Shown here piece after piece: positions 25,574 through 32,866 of a stretch of 64,000 nt of DNA. This stretch comes from Clostridiaceae bacterium. GTDB lineage: Bacteria; Bacillota; Clostridia; Oscillospirales; Butyricicoccaceae. The notes under the pieces were generated by a model. It was not told the origin of the DNA and did not search any database. It worked only from the letters and a program-made list of their open reading frames with translations. How positions within the stretch are numbered: position 1 is the stretch's first letter; every line of letters begins with the position of its first letter. The stretch spans positions 1-64,000 of the forward strand of contig JAGZOP010000002.1 in assembly GCA_018383195.1 (NCBI GenBank), given 5' to 3'. Made by a program: the position numbers and the translations under genes.

Positions 25574-26589
25574 AACAGTATCCTCCAATTTTCTTCTGCC
25601 AGTGCAACGGTTACACCGTCCAGCGCAAAACGCGATGCAATCAATTTCCCGCCTGCATCTCTCACTGCCGCACGTTCGCAGACATTATCTGCACCGACCG
25701 TTTTCTTCACAAATGCTGACGAGGAAAATTCCCCTTGCACTGCCATCAGTTCTTCTGCCGAGTATGTGGTAAACGACAAACCGTGCGCAGCACAGAATGT
25801 ACACAAGCCGGCTTCGTCTTTCTTAAGATCAATAGAAGCCACCCCGCAAACTGCCGTAAAATCGACATTTGCCTGTTCGAGCGCCGTATGTACCGCACGT
25901 TCAATGGCTTCCTGAGGGGTTCCCCGCCGGCAGCCGATACCCAGATGCACAATGCGCGGCACCAAATGCAGGGTATTCCGAAACGGCTGTACGGCAGTAT
26001 TGCGCGCAACTGTAAATCCATTCTCTTCTGCCGTACTGTTGCAATGGATTCCATAGGGCAGCGCCCCCTCCACCGGATAATCAGACTGCATGCCGATTGT
26101 CTCGCCACGCAGCAATGCAGACGAAATATGCTTGATGCTTCCGGTTTCCATCACAGTGCAACAGTGTTCTTTCGCCCAAGTATCTACCGCAAAGATGCCG
26201 CGCCCATCCGTTGCAGTGGTAATCACCGCCTGTGCGCCCAAGCCATCTGCCAGGTGCTGTGTCAGCGCATTCGCGCCGCCCAGATGCCCAGATACAAGAG
26301 AAATCACAAACTTTGCATTCTCATCCACAACGAGTACCGCCGGATCATACGCCTTCCCCTGTAAATAGGGGGCGATTGCACGCACCGCAATGCCGGTCGC
26401 TCCGACAAATACAATCAGGCTGCAATCGACCATTGCCTGCTGCACCATCCGCGACAGATTGGTCTTTTTGAGCGATGCATCCTGCCCGCGCGCATACAGC
26501 TCGATGCGGTCGTTTGGCATCAGCGCCCGGATGCGCTGTGCGGTTTGTGCACCGCGCTTTGTAAATGAAATGATCTTCCCCCAGATCAT
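25570..26589 (-). CDS. cbiG: Cobalt-precorrin-5A hydrolase CbiG
   Basis: CbiG opens the delta-lactone and releases acetaldehyde (C-20 extrusion) in the anaerobic route. The 339 residues show the N-terminal IISFTKRGAQTAQRI, the central FVGATGIAVRAIAPYLQGKAYDPAVLVVDE with SLVSGHLGGANALTQHLA, and the C-terminal domain GIGCRRGTPQEAIERAV and ALAEENW. Four-base overlap with cbiF. Confidence 0.94.
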   Translation of the reverse strand: MIWGKIISFTKRGAQTAQRIRALMPNDRIELYARGQDASLKKTNLSRMVQQAMVDCSLIVFVGATGIAVRAIAPYLQGKAYDPAVLVVDENAKFVISLVSGHLGGANALTQHLADGLGAQAVITTATDGRGIFAVDTWAKEHCCTVMETGSIKHISSALLRGETIGMQSDYPVEGALPYGIHCNSTAEENGFTVARNTAVQPFRNTLHLVPRIVHLGIGCRRGTPQEAIERAVHTALEQANVDFTAVCGVASIDLKKDEAGLCTFCAAHGLSFTTYSAEELMAVQGEFSSSAFVKKTVGADNVCERAAVRDAGGKLIASRFALDGVTVALAEENWRILF

Positions 26590-27341
26590 TTGCTCGCCTC
26601 GCGGAACTCTGTCGTAAATGTCGGGTCGTACAACTTGGAGCGCTCATAGGTATCGCCAAGGAAGCCGCCGACCGTAATCAGCGCTGTCTTGGAAATATTG
26701 TTTTCTTTGGCTGCCTGCGCCAGTTCTCCAACCGTTGTGCGGACAACTTTTTCATCCGGCCATGTCGCCTTATATACGATAGCTGCCGGAGTTTCCGCGG
26801 TATAACCGCCTTCAATCAACCGTGCGCTCAGCTTTTCAAGCTGCCCTGCGGACAGGAAAATGACCATGGTCGCCTGATGCGCAGCAAGCAATTCGATTTT
26901 TTCCTTGGGCGGTACCGGAGTGCGTCCCTCCATTCGGGTCAGGATAACGGTCTGGGATACATCAGGCAGCGTGTACTCTGCTTTGAGCGCTGCTGCCGCG
27001 CCGCAAAAAGACGATACCCCCGGCACAACCTCATAGGTCACGCCCTCGCGATCCAGAATGTCCATCTGTTCACGGTGCGCTCCATAAACGCAGGGATCGC
27101 CGGTGTGCAGGCGCACGACCTTCTTTCCGGATTTTTCTGCCGGAATCATCACATCCATGACCTCTTCCAGCGTCATCTTTGCGCTGTTATAAACCTCACA
27201 GCTTTCCTTTTTATAACCAAGCAGCGCCGGATTGACCAGCGAACCTGCATAGACAATCACATCTGCCTCTTCGAGCAGCTTTGCACCGCGCACAGTAATC
27301 AAATCGGGCGCTCCCGAACCTGCACCTACAAAATAAATCAT
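26586..27341 (-). CDS. cbiF: Cobalt-precorrin-4 C11-methyltransferase CbiF
   Basis: CbiF methylates C-11. The 251 residues begin MIYFVGAGSGAPDLITVRGAKLLEEADVIVYAGSLV. They contain VRLHTGDPCVYGAHREQMDIL and EVVPGVSSFCGAAAALKAEYTLP, the residues typical of CbiF/CobM. Overlaps cbiG and cbiL by four bases. Confidence 0.95.
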   Translation of the reverse strand: MIYFVGAGSGAPDLITVRGAKLLEEADVIVYAGSLVNPALLGYKKESCEVYNSAKMTLEEVMDVMIPAEKSGKKVVRLHTGDPCVYGAHREQMDILDREGVTYEVVPGVSSFCGAAAALKAEYTLPDVSQTVILTRMEGRTPVPPKEKIELLAAHQATMVIFLSAGQLEKLSARLIEGGYTAETPAAIVYKATWPDEKVVRTTVGELAQAAKENNISKTALITVGGFLGDTYERSKLYDPTFTTEFREASK

Positions 27342-28030
27342 TTCTGTTCCTCCTTGACGATAATCACGGAAAAATACCCAGTTGGGTCTTCAAGCTCGTC
27401 CAAATTCTTCACCACGCGCTCTTCCTGCATGGTCGCGCGCTCCACAAGCACCGAACCCGCAAGTTTTCCATCCGCCCGCAGCTTTTCCCGAACATCCAAA
27501 ATCGACCGTCCCGCTTTCATCAGAACCTTGGTTCCCGGCATTCCAAGCCCATCATCCGTACTTGTATGCGATGCCGGAACAATGTGCAGCATCTCACTGC
27601 CTTCAACAAGCGCTACGCCTGCCGCCGCTGCCGCCGCGCAAAAGGATGGCACTCCCGGAATGAGCTGCGCGTCATAGCCGCGCGCCAGCACGCGCTTATG
27701 CACATACCAGTAAGTCGAATAAATCGTCGGGTCGCCCAATGTCAGGAATACGACATTCTTTCCCTCGTCAAGCAGCGCACAGATGTCATCCGCCGCCTGA
27801 TCGTGGCTTGCATCCATCTTTGCCTGATCCCGTGTCATCGGCATATCACAATACAACACCGGCTTGTCTTTCACAAATTCTTCCGCAATAATCATCGCAG
27901 TCTTATCGTTTCCCTCAGACTGCGGCGCAGCAATGATGTCGCATTCCTGAATCAAACGCACCGCTTTGCGGGTCATCAGTTCCGGGTCGCCGGGACCTAC
28001 CCCGATTCCATATAAAATTCCCTTGTTCAT
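27338..28030 (-). CDS. cbiL: Cobalt-factor II (precorrin-2) C20-methyltransferase CbiL
   Basis: CbiL adds the C-20 methyl group. ATG 28030, after AGGAG, gives GILYGIGVGPGDPELMTRKAVRLI at the start. AAPQSEGNDKTAMIIAEEFV, FLTLGDPTIYSTYWYVHKRV and LIPGVPSFCAAAAAAG are CbiL/CobI signatures. Length 230, coupled to cbiD by an ATGA overlap. Confidence 0.95.
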   Translation of the reverse strand: MNKGILYGIGVGPGDPELMTRKAVRLIQECDIIAAPQSEGNDKTAMIIAEEFVKDKPVLYCDMPMTRDQAKMDASHDQAADDICALLDEGKNVVFLTLGDPTIYSTYWYVHKRVLARGYDAQLIPGVPSFCAAAAAAGVALVEGSEMLHIVPASHTSTDDGLGMPGTKVLMKAGRSILDVREKLRADGKLAGSVLVERATMQEERVVKNLDELEDPTGYFSVIIVKEEQK

Positions 28031-29157
28031 AAACACTCCTGCAATTCTTTACAAAGTTCCGGTGCGCCGGCTGAATAAGCCAGCATACCGTATTGGTTGG
28101 TAAATGTCATATATTCAATGCTGCATCTGCCGCGCAAACGCGCAGCAAGCCGCATTTCAATTGCCTTTCCAATTCGCGTGAGTACCGCCTCCCGCAGTCC
28201 GACTGCATCGAGCAGTTCAATACAGGCATCTACCGTGACTGCCTGCATCAATCCTTCCAGCGTTTCTTTCGGCGCACCGCATAGGGCGGCATGTGCCGTA
28301 AAGATCTCCTGTCTGCCGTCTGCAACAGAAGAATGGGTATTCATGACCCCCGCTGCAATCTTGATCAGTTTTCCCGCATGCCCAATAAGCAAAATTTTAG
28401 GAAACCCCTTATATGCAGCATAATCAATCGCATCTCCGATAAAATTTGAACTTTTGACTGCGCGTTCCAAGTCAAGTCCCAGTGTGTCCCGCGCAAAATC
28501 CGCACCATAGTTACCCGGACACAAAAAAGCGATTCGCTGTCCGGAAGCATATATGCTGTCCAGTTCCAAGTGGGTTGTTTCCATCAGCGCCGCTTCGCTC
28601 ATTGGCTCTACAATTCCGCTTGTCCCCAGAATCGAGATCCCGCCAACAACCCCAAGATGTTCGTTATAGGTCTGTTTTGCAATTTTCTCACCGTTTTCGG
28701 CTGAAATAACCACATGGAAGCCGCCGTCATAGCCGCAAAGCAACGCCGCTTTTTCGACTGCTGCGGTAATCTGCGCACGCGGTCCCGGGTTGATTGCCGC
28801 CATACCGACCGGATTGGCAAGCCCCGGACGGGTTACGCGCCCAATCCCGGCTCCGCCTTCAATCTGCACCCCCTGCGGCAATCTGGAAACCTCGGCAAAA
28901 ATCCGTATGCCGTTCGTTACATCCGGATCGTCTCCGCTGTCTTTGCGAATCGCGCACACAGCGGTTTGCCCTTCTCTATGACTGCATTCCGGTGTAAGAT
29001 GCAAATCGATTCCTTTCGGCGTATGCAAAAGAACACTTGCCGGTACTTGTCCGCTCAGCAGAAATATGGCTGCTGCCTGTGCCGCCGCAGCCGCGCAGGA
29101 ACCTGTCGTATAGCCACGGCGCAGTTCTTTTTGGTGCTTATAAACCAGCGCTTCCAT
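28027..29157 (-). CDS. cbiD: Cobalt-precorrin-5B C1-methyltransferase CbiD
   Basis: CbiD methylates C-1 in the anaerobic route. ATG 29157 follows AGGAAACGAAC. The family signature ELRRGYTTGSCAAAAAQAA sits at residues 10-28, with GAGIGRVTRPGLANPVGMAAINPGPR and ILGTSGIVEPMSE further on. Length is 376. A terminator-like stem (29182-29213) separates it from cbiN, so expression of cbiD and everything downstream may be lower than that of cbiMN. Confidence 0.95.
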   Translation of the reverse strand: MEALVYKHQKELRRGYTTGSCAAAAAQAAAIFLLSGQVPASVLLHTPKGIDLHLTPECSHREGQTAVCAIRKDSGDDPDVTNGIRIFAEVSRLPQGVQIEGGAGIGRVTRPGLANPVGMAAINPGPRAQITAAVEKAALLCGYDGGFHVVISAENGEKIAKQTYNEHLGVVGGISILGTSGIVEPMSEAALMETTHLELDSIYASGQRIAFLCPGNYGADFARDTLGLDLERAVKSSNFIGDAIDYAAYKGFPKILLIGHAGKLIKIAAGVMNTHSSVADGRQEIFTAHAALCGAPKETLEGLMQAVTVDACIELLDAVGLREAVLTRIGKAIEMRLAARLRGRCSIEYMTFTNQYGMLAYSAGAPELCKELQECL

Positions 29158-29181
29158 GTTCGTTTCCTTTCTTCTCACAAG

Positions 29182-29213
29182 AAAAGCAGAGCGGGGAGGG
29201 TCCGCTCTGCTTT
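29182..29213 (-). terminator. Intra-operon terminator/attenuator between cbiN and cbiD
   Basis: AAAGCAGAGCGG (29183-29194) pairs perfectly with CCGCTCTGCTTT (29202-29213) with a 7-base loop. In the leftward direction it is followed by UUUUC. It lies 4 bases after the cbiN stop, so partial termination would give more transporter than enzyme mRNA. Confidence 0.65.
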
Positions 29214-29217
29214 CCGG

Positions 29218-29538
29218 TTATTGCTGATGCTCGGCTTCGTGCTTTTTACGTTCCACCATACGTCCCATGAAAAATGCAATGATGCCAACACCGATTCCGG
29301 TCTGCACGCAGAACAGCAGGCTTTCGAGTTCACCCGGCAATTCGCCGCCCAAAAACTGTTCCAAAACCGGTGTATACCACGGTTCATACGGCGTACCGGT
29401 AACTTCCTCTACCATAACGCTGCCCGCATCATCCGATCCGCCAAACTCTGCGCCCGGCATCGCAATGACCGGTGCCACAACCATGATAACTGCGATTAAC
29501 AGAAGTATAATAACAAGTTTTTTGTTCTTCTTTGTCAT
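29218..29538 (-). CDS. cbiN: Cobalt ECF transporter component CbiN
   Basis: CbiN is the small two-helix partner of CbiM. The 106 residues (ATG 29538, GGAGGCGG upstream) have a first membrane helix near 8-27 (LVIILLLIAVIMVVAPVIA). The extracytoplasmic loop holds the conserved AEFGGSDDAG and PWYTPV segments. The second helix is near 76-95, ending in a charged tail. Confidence 0.92.
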   Translation of the reverse strand: MTKKNKKLVIILLLIAVIMVVAPVIAMPGAEFGGSDDAGSVMVEEVTGTPYEPWYTPVLEQFLGGELPGELESLLFCVQTGIGVGIIAFFMGRMVERKKHEAEHQQ

Positions 29539-29539
29539 T

Positions 29540-30286
29540 TCAGACCGCCTCCTTTTCAAACCCGATTGCCTTCAGTTCCGGACGCGCATAGCTCTCGAGT
29601 GCAATCATAATTACGACTGTGAGAATGCCCTCCAGCACAGCGAGCGGAACCTGTGTCGGAGCAAATACGCCAAGGAACTTGGCTGCTGCATATCCAACTC
29701 CATTCGGACCAGGGTGCGCAACCGCCATCTGCATTGCAGTCACACAATAGGTCAGCAGATCACCGAGAGCCGCCGCCAGAAATACGCTGACATGCTTGTT
29801 CACTTTGAACTTCTGACACAGCTTATAGACTCCAAACGAAACAAACGGTCCGGCAATCGCCATGGAAAAGGTATTTGCCCCCAGGCTGGTCAGACCACCG
29901 TGCGCAAGCAGAATCGCCTGAAACAGCAGAACGATAATACCGAGAATTGAAACCGCCGAAGGTCCAAACAGAATCGCGCCCAGACCGGTACCGGTCATAT
30001 GCGAACACGATGCAGAAACCGAAGGAATCTTCAGCGAAGAAATGACGAAAATGAATGCGCCAGCCATCGCGAGCAGCGTAATCGAACGTCTGTCATGCTC
30101 CAGCGTCTTTTTAATCGAAAAGAAACCAAACGCCAAAAACGGCAGGCAAATCGCGCCCCAGATCAGACACATATTCGCGGGGAGATACCCCTCCATAATA
30201 TGCATCGCGCCGGCAGCCGGCAATGTGCTGAACATCATGGCAAGCGCCGTTGTAATTCCGATGATTTTCTTTTGTCTCTTTGTCAT
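29540..30286 (-). CDS. cbiM: Cobalt ECF transporter substrate-binding component CbiM
   Basis: CbiM binds Co(II) within the membrane. The protein starts with a 27-residue signal-like segment, so that cleavage after AAGA would leave the canonical MHIMEGYLP N-terminus whose amino group and His2 bind the metal. ASCSHMTGTGLGAILFGP supplies further histidines, followed by several membrane helices (total 248 residues). First gene of the riboswitch-controlled operon. Confidence 0.94.
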   Translation of the reverse strand: MTKRQKKIIGITTALAMMFSTLPAAGAMHIMEGYLPANMCLIWGAICLPFLAFGFFSIKKTLEHDRRSITLLAMAGAFIFVISSLKIPSVSASCSHMTGTGLGAILFGPSAVSILGIIVLLFQAILLAHGGLTSLGANTFSMAIAGPFVSFGVYKLCQKFKVNKHVSVFLAAALGDLLTYCVTAMQMAVAHPGPNGVGYAAAKFLGVFAPTQVPLAVLEGILTVVIMIALESYARPELKAIGFEKEAV

Positions 30287-30303
30287 ATTTTTCTCCTTTC
30301 CAA

Positions 30304-30352
30304 AATAAAAAATGCCGCGTCAATGATGATTCCCACACATCACGACCGGCAT
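30304..30352 (-). terminator. Expression-platform terminator of the cobalamin riboswitch
   Basis: ATGCCG and CGGCAT (30352-30347 and 30317-30312) close a long imperfect stem that also pairs GTCGTGATG with CATCATTGAC. Leftward it is followed by a T-rich run at 30311-30304, just 18 bases before the cbiM start codon. It is well placed to end the transcript when cobalamin is bound. Confidence 0.7.
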
Positions 30353-30437
30353 CCAAGCATTGCCCCAAGGCGTCCGCAGCGTCCCGAAGCATTTCCTGCA
30401 TACCAGTCATCGCTCGTAACTGTATGCGTCTCATACA

Positions 30438-30600
30438 CAAAGGCAGGTCTTCTGACTCAGGCGTCATTGCCTTGCGTAGTCTTCCCAGAAACACCCCTCC
30501 AGTGACATTGTTGCGCAAGACTCTTCCATTACAGCGGCGGGACCGTGAGGGACTCGCACCCTCTTCCCTTTTCACCTGCGGAGAAACACAGGCACCTTTG
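30438..30600 (-). ncRNA. Cobalamin riboswitch aptamer
   Basis: Reading leftward, the aptamer has the P1 strands CAAAGG (30600-30595) and CCTTTG (30443-30438). It also has GGTGAAAAGGGAAG, GGTGCGAGTCCCTCACGGTC, CCCGCCGCTGTAA, the CACTGG/GGGAAG elements and the B12 box AGTCAGAAGACCTGCC near its end. All known conserved blocks appear in order. It controls the cbiMN-to-cbiK operon through the terminator at 30304-30352, and a second level through the ribosome site is possible. Confidence 0.95.
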
Positions 30601-30650
30601 CAGTTCTTTCCGGAAAATATTTTTACACATTCTCCAGAAGAGACAAGTTT

Positions 30651-30679
30651 ATTGTAGAATAAAACGAAACAACTGTCAA
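30651..30679 (-). promoter_or_regulatory. Promoter of the riboswitch/cob operon
   Basis: On the minus strand a perfect TTGACA (30679-30674), 17 bases and TACAAT (30656-30651) place transcription start near 30645, about 45 bases before the aptamer. This separates the operon from cbiQO upstream. Confidence 0.75.
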
Positions 30680-30700
30680 TAAGCAGCGGTGCTTTTGTTC

Positions 30701-30728
30701 ATTATTGTACAAGAAAATATACAATAAT
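30701..30728. repeat. Inverted repeat between cbiO and the riboswitch promoter
   Basis: ATTATTGTA (30701-30709) and TACAATAAT (30720-30728) form a perfect 9-base inverted repeat with centres two helical turns apart, about 20 bases upstream of the -35 box and just after the cbiO stop. No U-run follows on either side, so an operator is more likely than a terminator. Confidence 0.45.
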
Positions 30729-30742
30729 CCAAGATGTGCACG

Positions 30743-31579
30743 TTAACGCCTCATTCTATCCAGTATGTGTTCGAGTTCCTGCGGTGTACGCGGACACGGC
30801 GCATCTTCCGGCACCATCTGATGCGCGCGCAGGCTTTCAAATACAGTCAGCATTGCCGGACGGCGTAGGTTCGCACGCGACACGGTCAAATCGTTTTGAA
30901 ACACCGTAAGCGGAGTTCCGTCATCGATGATTTTGCCCTCACTGAATACCACGACGCGGTCTGCCCATCGGAATGCGAAATCCATATCATGTGTCGAAAT
31001 AAGCAACGTTTTTCCGCATGCAGACAGTCCTCCCAAGACATTCTCGAGCATCTCCGCGCCCGCCGGGTCAAGCGAAGCCGCTGGTTCATCAAACAGAATC
31101 ACCTCTGATTCCATAGCGATGATATCCGCAATACTCACGCGCTTTTTCTCGCCGCCCGACAGATAATGCGGTGGACGGTGCCGGTATTCTTCCAAATCCA
31201 TCGCCCGGATTGCCAGTTCTACGCGCCGCTGCACCTCTTCCCGCGGCAGACGGAGATTCATCGGTCCGAACGAAATTTCCGCTAATACCGTCGATGCGAT
31301 AATCTGGTCATCAGCATTCTGAAACACCACGCCCACATGTTCGCGAAGCTCATTTCTTGTGCGCCGGTCGATCGCCTTTCCGTGCAGCAGGATTTCGCCC
31401 CCGCATGGATCGAGCACCCCATTTAGGCACAGGAAAAATGTCGATTTCCCCGCGCCGTTTGTGCCAAGCACAGCGATGCGCTCGCCTGCTCGGATTTCAA
31501 GCGAGACGTTATGCAGGGCGTACTTCTCTTCTTCATAGGCATAATGCAGACCGCGCACCTGCAAAATTGGTTCATCCAT
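30743..31579 (-). CDS. cbiO: Cobalt ECF transporter ATPase CbiO
   Basis: The 278-residue ABC ATPase carries the Walker A VLGTNGAGKSTFF (about 37-49), the Q-loop VGVVFQNADDQIIASTV, which has the DDQ typical of ECF ATPases, the signature YLSGGEKKRVSIADI and Walker B VILFDEPAASLDP, followed by the switch STHDMDFA. It energises CbiMNQ at the inner membrane face. It follows cbiQ directly (no gap) but lies upstream of, and so outside, the riboswitch-controlled transcript. Confidence 0.95.
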   Translation of the reverse strand: MDEPILQVRGLHYAYEEEKYALHNVSLEIRAGERIAVLGTNGAGKSTFFLCLNGVLDPCGGEILLHGKAIDRRTRNELREHVGVVFQNADDQIIASTVLAEISFGPMNLRLPREEVQRRVELAIRAMDLEEYRHRPPHYLSGGEKKRVSIADIIAMESEVILFDEPAASLDPAGAEMLENVLGGLSACGKTLLISTHDMDFAFRWADRVVVFSEGKIIDDGTPLTVFQNDLTVSRANLRRPAMLTVFESLRAHQMVPEDAPCPRTPQELEHILDRMRR

Positions 31580-32389
31580 TTATAATCCTCCTCCGGTCAG
31601 CAGCCAGATTGCTGCGGCAGCACTCCAAACCGCACCTGCCAGCAAATATTGCTGCATATGAACCGGTTTTTCCGGCTCTAAAAACTGTATTTCCCCATTA
31701 TAACACCGAGATAGCATGGCATCATAGTATGTTCCGGATTTCCGCATGGAAAGCACCAGCATATTGCCAACCGTGCCGCCAAACGATCGGCAGGATGTAC
31801 GAAAATCCCGATATCCCAATCTGGATTCCGCCGCTTCTTGCATGCGCCCGTATATATCAAGCAGGATAAAAATAAACCGATAGATCAGATACATCAGTTC
31901 GATAATCAGCTTGGGCACATGCGCGCGGCGCAGCACGCCGACAATCTCACATGCAGGCGTTGTTAAAGTCAAAAAATACATCGCGCTGACCGCCCCGAAC
32001 GCCTTGCACGTCAACGAAACGGCATACCATAGATCGGAACGGTTGGTATAGAGATAAAACCATCCCAGATTCCAACAATACTCCCCTTGTGCAGCACGGG
32101 AAACATTCAAAGCAATGGTAATGCCGCTAAGCGCCATAAAAAAAATCGGGATACTGAGCAGCGCCAGATATTCATGCATCCTCAGCCTTCCCCAACCGAC
32201 AATCAGTGCCATCATCACCGCAACGAAGAACAGCGATACAAAGAGATGATCCGCTGCAATGCAAAAAATCAGGCTTATCAGCGAAAAAACCACTTTGAAC
32301 GCCGCATTCCATCCGCTCAGCGCTGACGTATACGCGAAATAATCAATCGAATGCACACCAGTGTGCGTGTGCCGTGTTTTCCGTCTCAT
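31580..32389 (-). CDS. cbiQ: Cobalt ECF transporter transmembrane component CbiQ
   Basis: CbiQ is the scaffold that couples CbiM to CbiO. ATG 32389 (GAGGTG five bases before) gives 269 residues. The N-terminus HSIDYFAYTSALSGWN is typical of CbiQ, followed by about five membrane helices and the cytoplasmic coupling motifs EAAESRLGYRDFRTSC. It follows the CsoR-family gene by 9 bases, so the repressor probably controls csoR-cbiQ-cbiO together. Confidence 0.93.
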   Translation of the reverse strand: MRRKTRHTHTGVHSIDYFAYTSALSGWNAAFKVVFSLISLIFCIAADHLFVSLFFVAVMMALIVGWGRLRMHEYLALLSIPIFFMALSGITIALNVSRAAQGEYCWNLGWFYLYTNRSDLWYAVSLTCKAFGAVSAMYFLTLTTPACEIVGVLRRAHVPKLIIELMYLIYRFIFILLDIYGRMQEAAESRLGYRDFRTSCRSFGGTVGNMLVLSMRKSGTYYDAMLSRCYNGEIQFLEPEKPVHMQQYLLAGAVWSAAAAIWLLTGGGL

Positions 32390-32398
32390 TGGCACACC

Positions 32399-32668
32399 TC
32401 ACTTTACAAAGCGGCTCACCGCAGTATTCAAATCCTCGAGTGCACTTTTATCCCCATTTTCCACCGCATGTTTCACACAGCAGTCAATGTGATCTAGCAG
32501 CATCATGCGCCCAACATTGTTGACAGCCGTGCGCACTGCGGAAATCTGCACCAACACCTCGGTACAATTCCTGTCCTCTTCAACCATACGGCGAATGGCT
32601 TCCAGATGACCAATCGCACGGCTGAGACGGTCGATCACCTTTTTCTTGTTATCAATGTTTTGCTCCAT
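32399..32668 (-). CDS. CsoR/RcnR-family metal-responsive repressor
   Basis: ATG 32668 lies six bases after GGAGGTG and gives 89 residues, the family length. The all-helical DUF156 fold is visible as RLSRAIGHLEAIRRMVEE, NCTEVLVQISAVRTAVNNVG and LLDHIDCCVKHA. Metal ligands would be Cys35, His60 and Cys64, the Cys-His-Cys pattern of copper-sensing CsoR. RcnR, which senses Ni/Co, uses more histidines. Yet it heads the cobalt transporter genes cbiQO, so the inducing metal is uncertain. Confidence 0.88.
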   Translation of the reverse strand: MEQNIDNKKKVIDRLSRAIGHLEAIRRMVEEDRNCTEVLVQISAVRTAVNNVGRMMLLDHIDCCVKHAVENGDKSALEDLNTAVSRFVK

Positions 32669-32682
32669 CCACTTCACCTCCA

Positions 32683-32734
32683 TATCCCCTCCCCGGGGAT
32701 AGCTTTATTATAGCACATTGCGTGATGCCGTCAA
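32683..32734 (-). promoter_or_regulatory. csoR-cbiQO promoter with G/C-tract operator
   Basis: On the minus strand TTGACG (32734-32729), 16 bases and TATAAT (32712-32707) form a strong promoter. Over the predicted start lies the inverted repeat TATCCCC-TCCCC-GGGGATA (32683-32701), the AT-flanked C/G-tract form bound by CsoR/RcnR repressors. It ends at the first base of an alternative ATG, so bound repressor would block its own transcription. Confidence 0.65.
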
Positions 32735-32793
32735 TGCCCCGCCTATCACTCATCTTTATATTTGCTTTTTTATTGATGTTTCTTGCTTTTTAT

Positions 32794-32822
32794 TTGCAAT
32801 GCTTTTCCGATTTTGCTATAAT
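32794..32822 (+). promoter_or_regulatory. Promoter of the PocR-AraC regulator gene
   Basis: TTGCAA (32794-32799), 17 bases, then a perfect TATAAT (32817-32822), about 45 bases before the start codon. Confidence 0.6.
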
Positions 32823-32866
32823 AATGCCATATTATTTTGTACTCTTTTCCCTTTTGAGGTGTTTTC

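Noticed and set aside
20109..27341. Possible misassignment hiding cbiE among the SAM methyltransferase genes
   Set aside because: Each SAM methyltransferase in this stretch was checked for its own signature (CobA-HemD, CbiH, CbiF), and CbiL just downstream (27338-28030) was checked too. None has CbiE character and no CbiT-like domain is attached.
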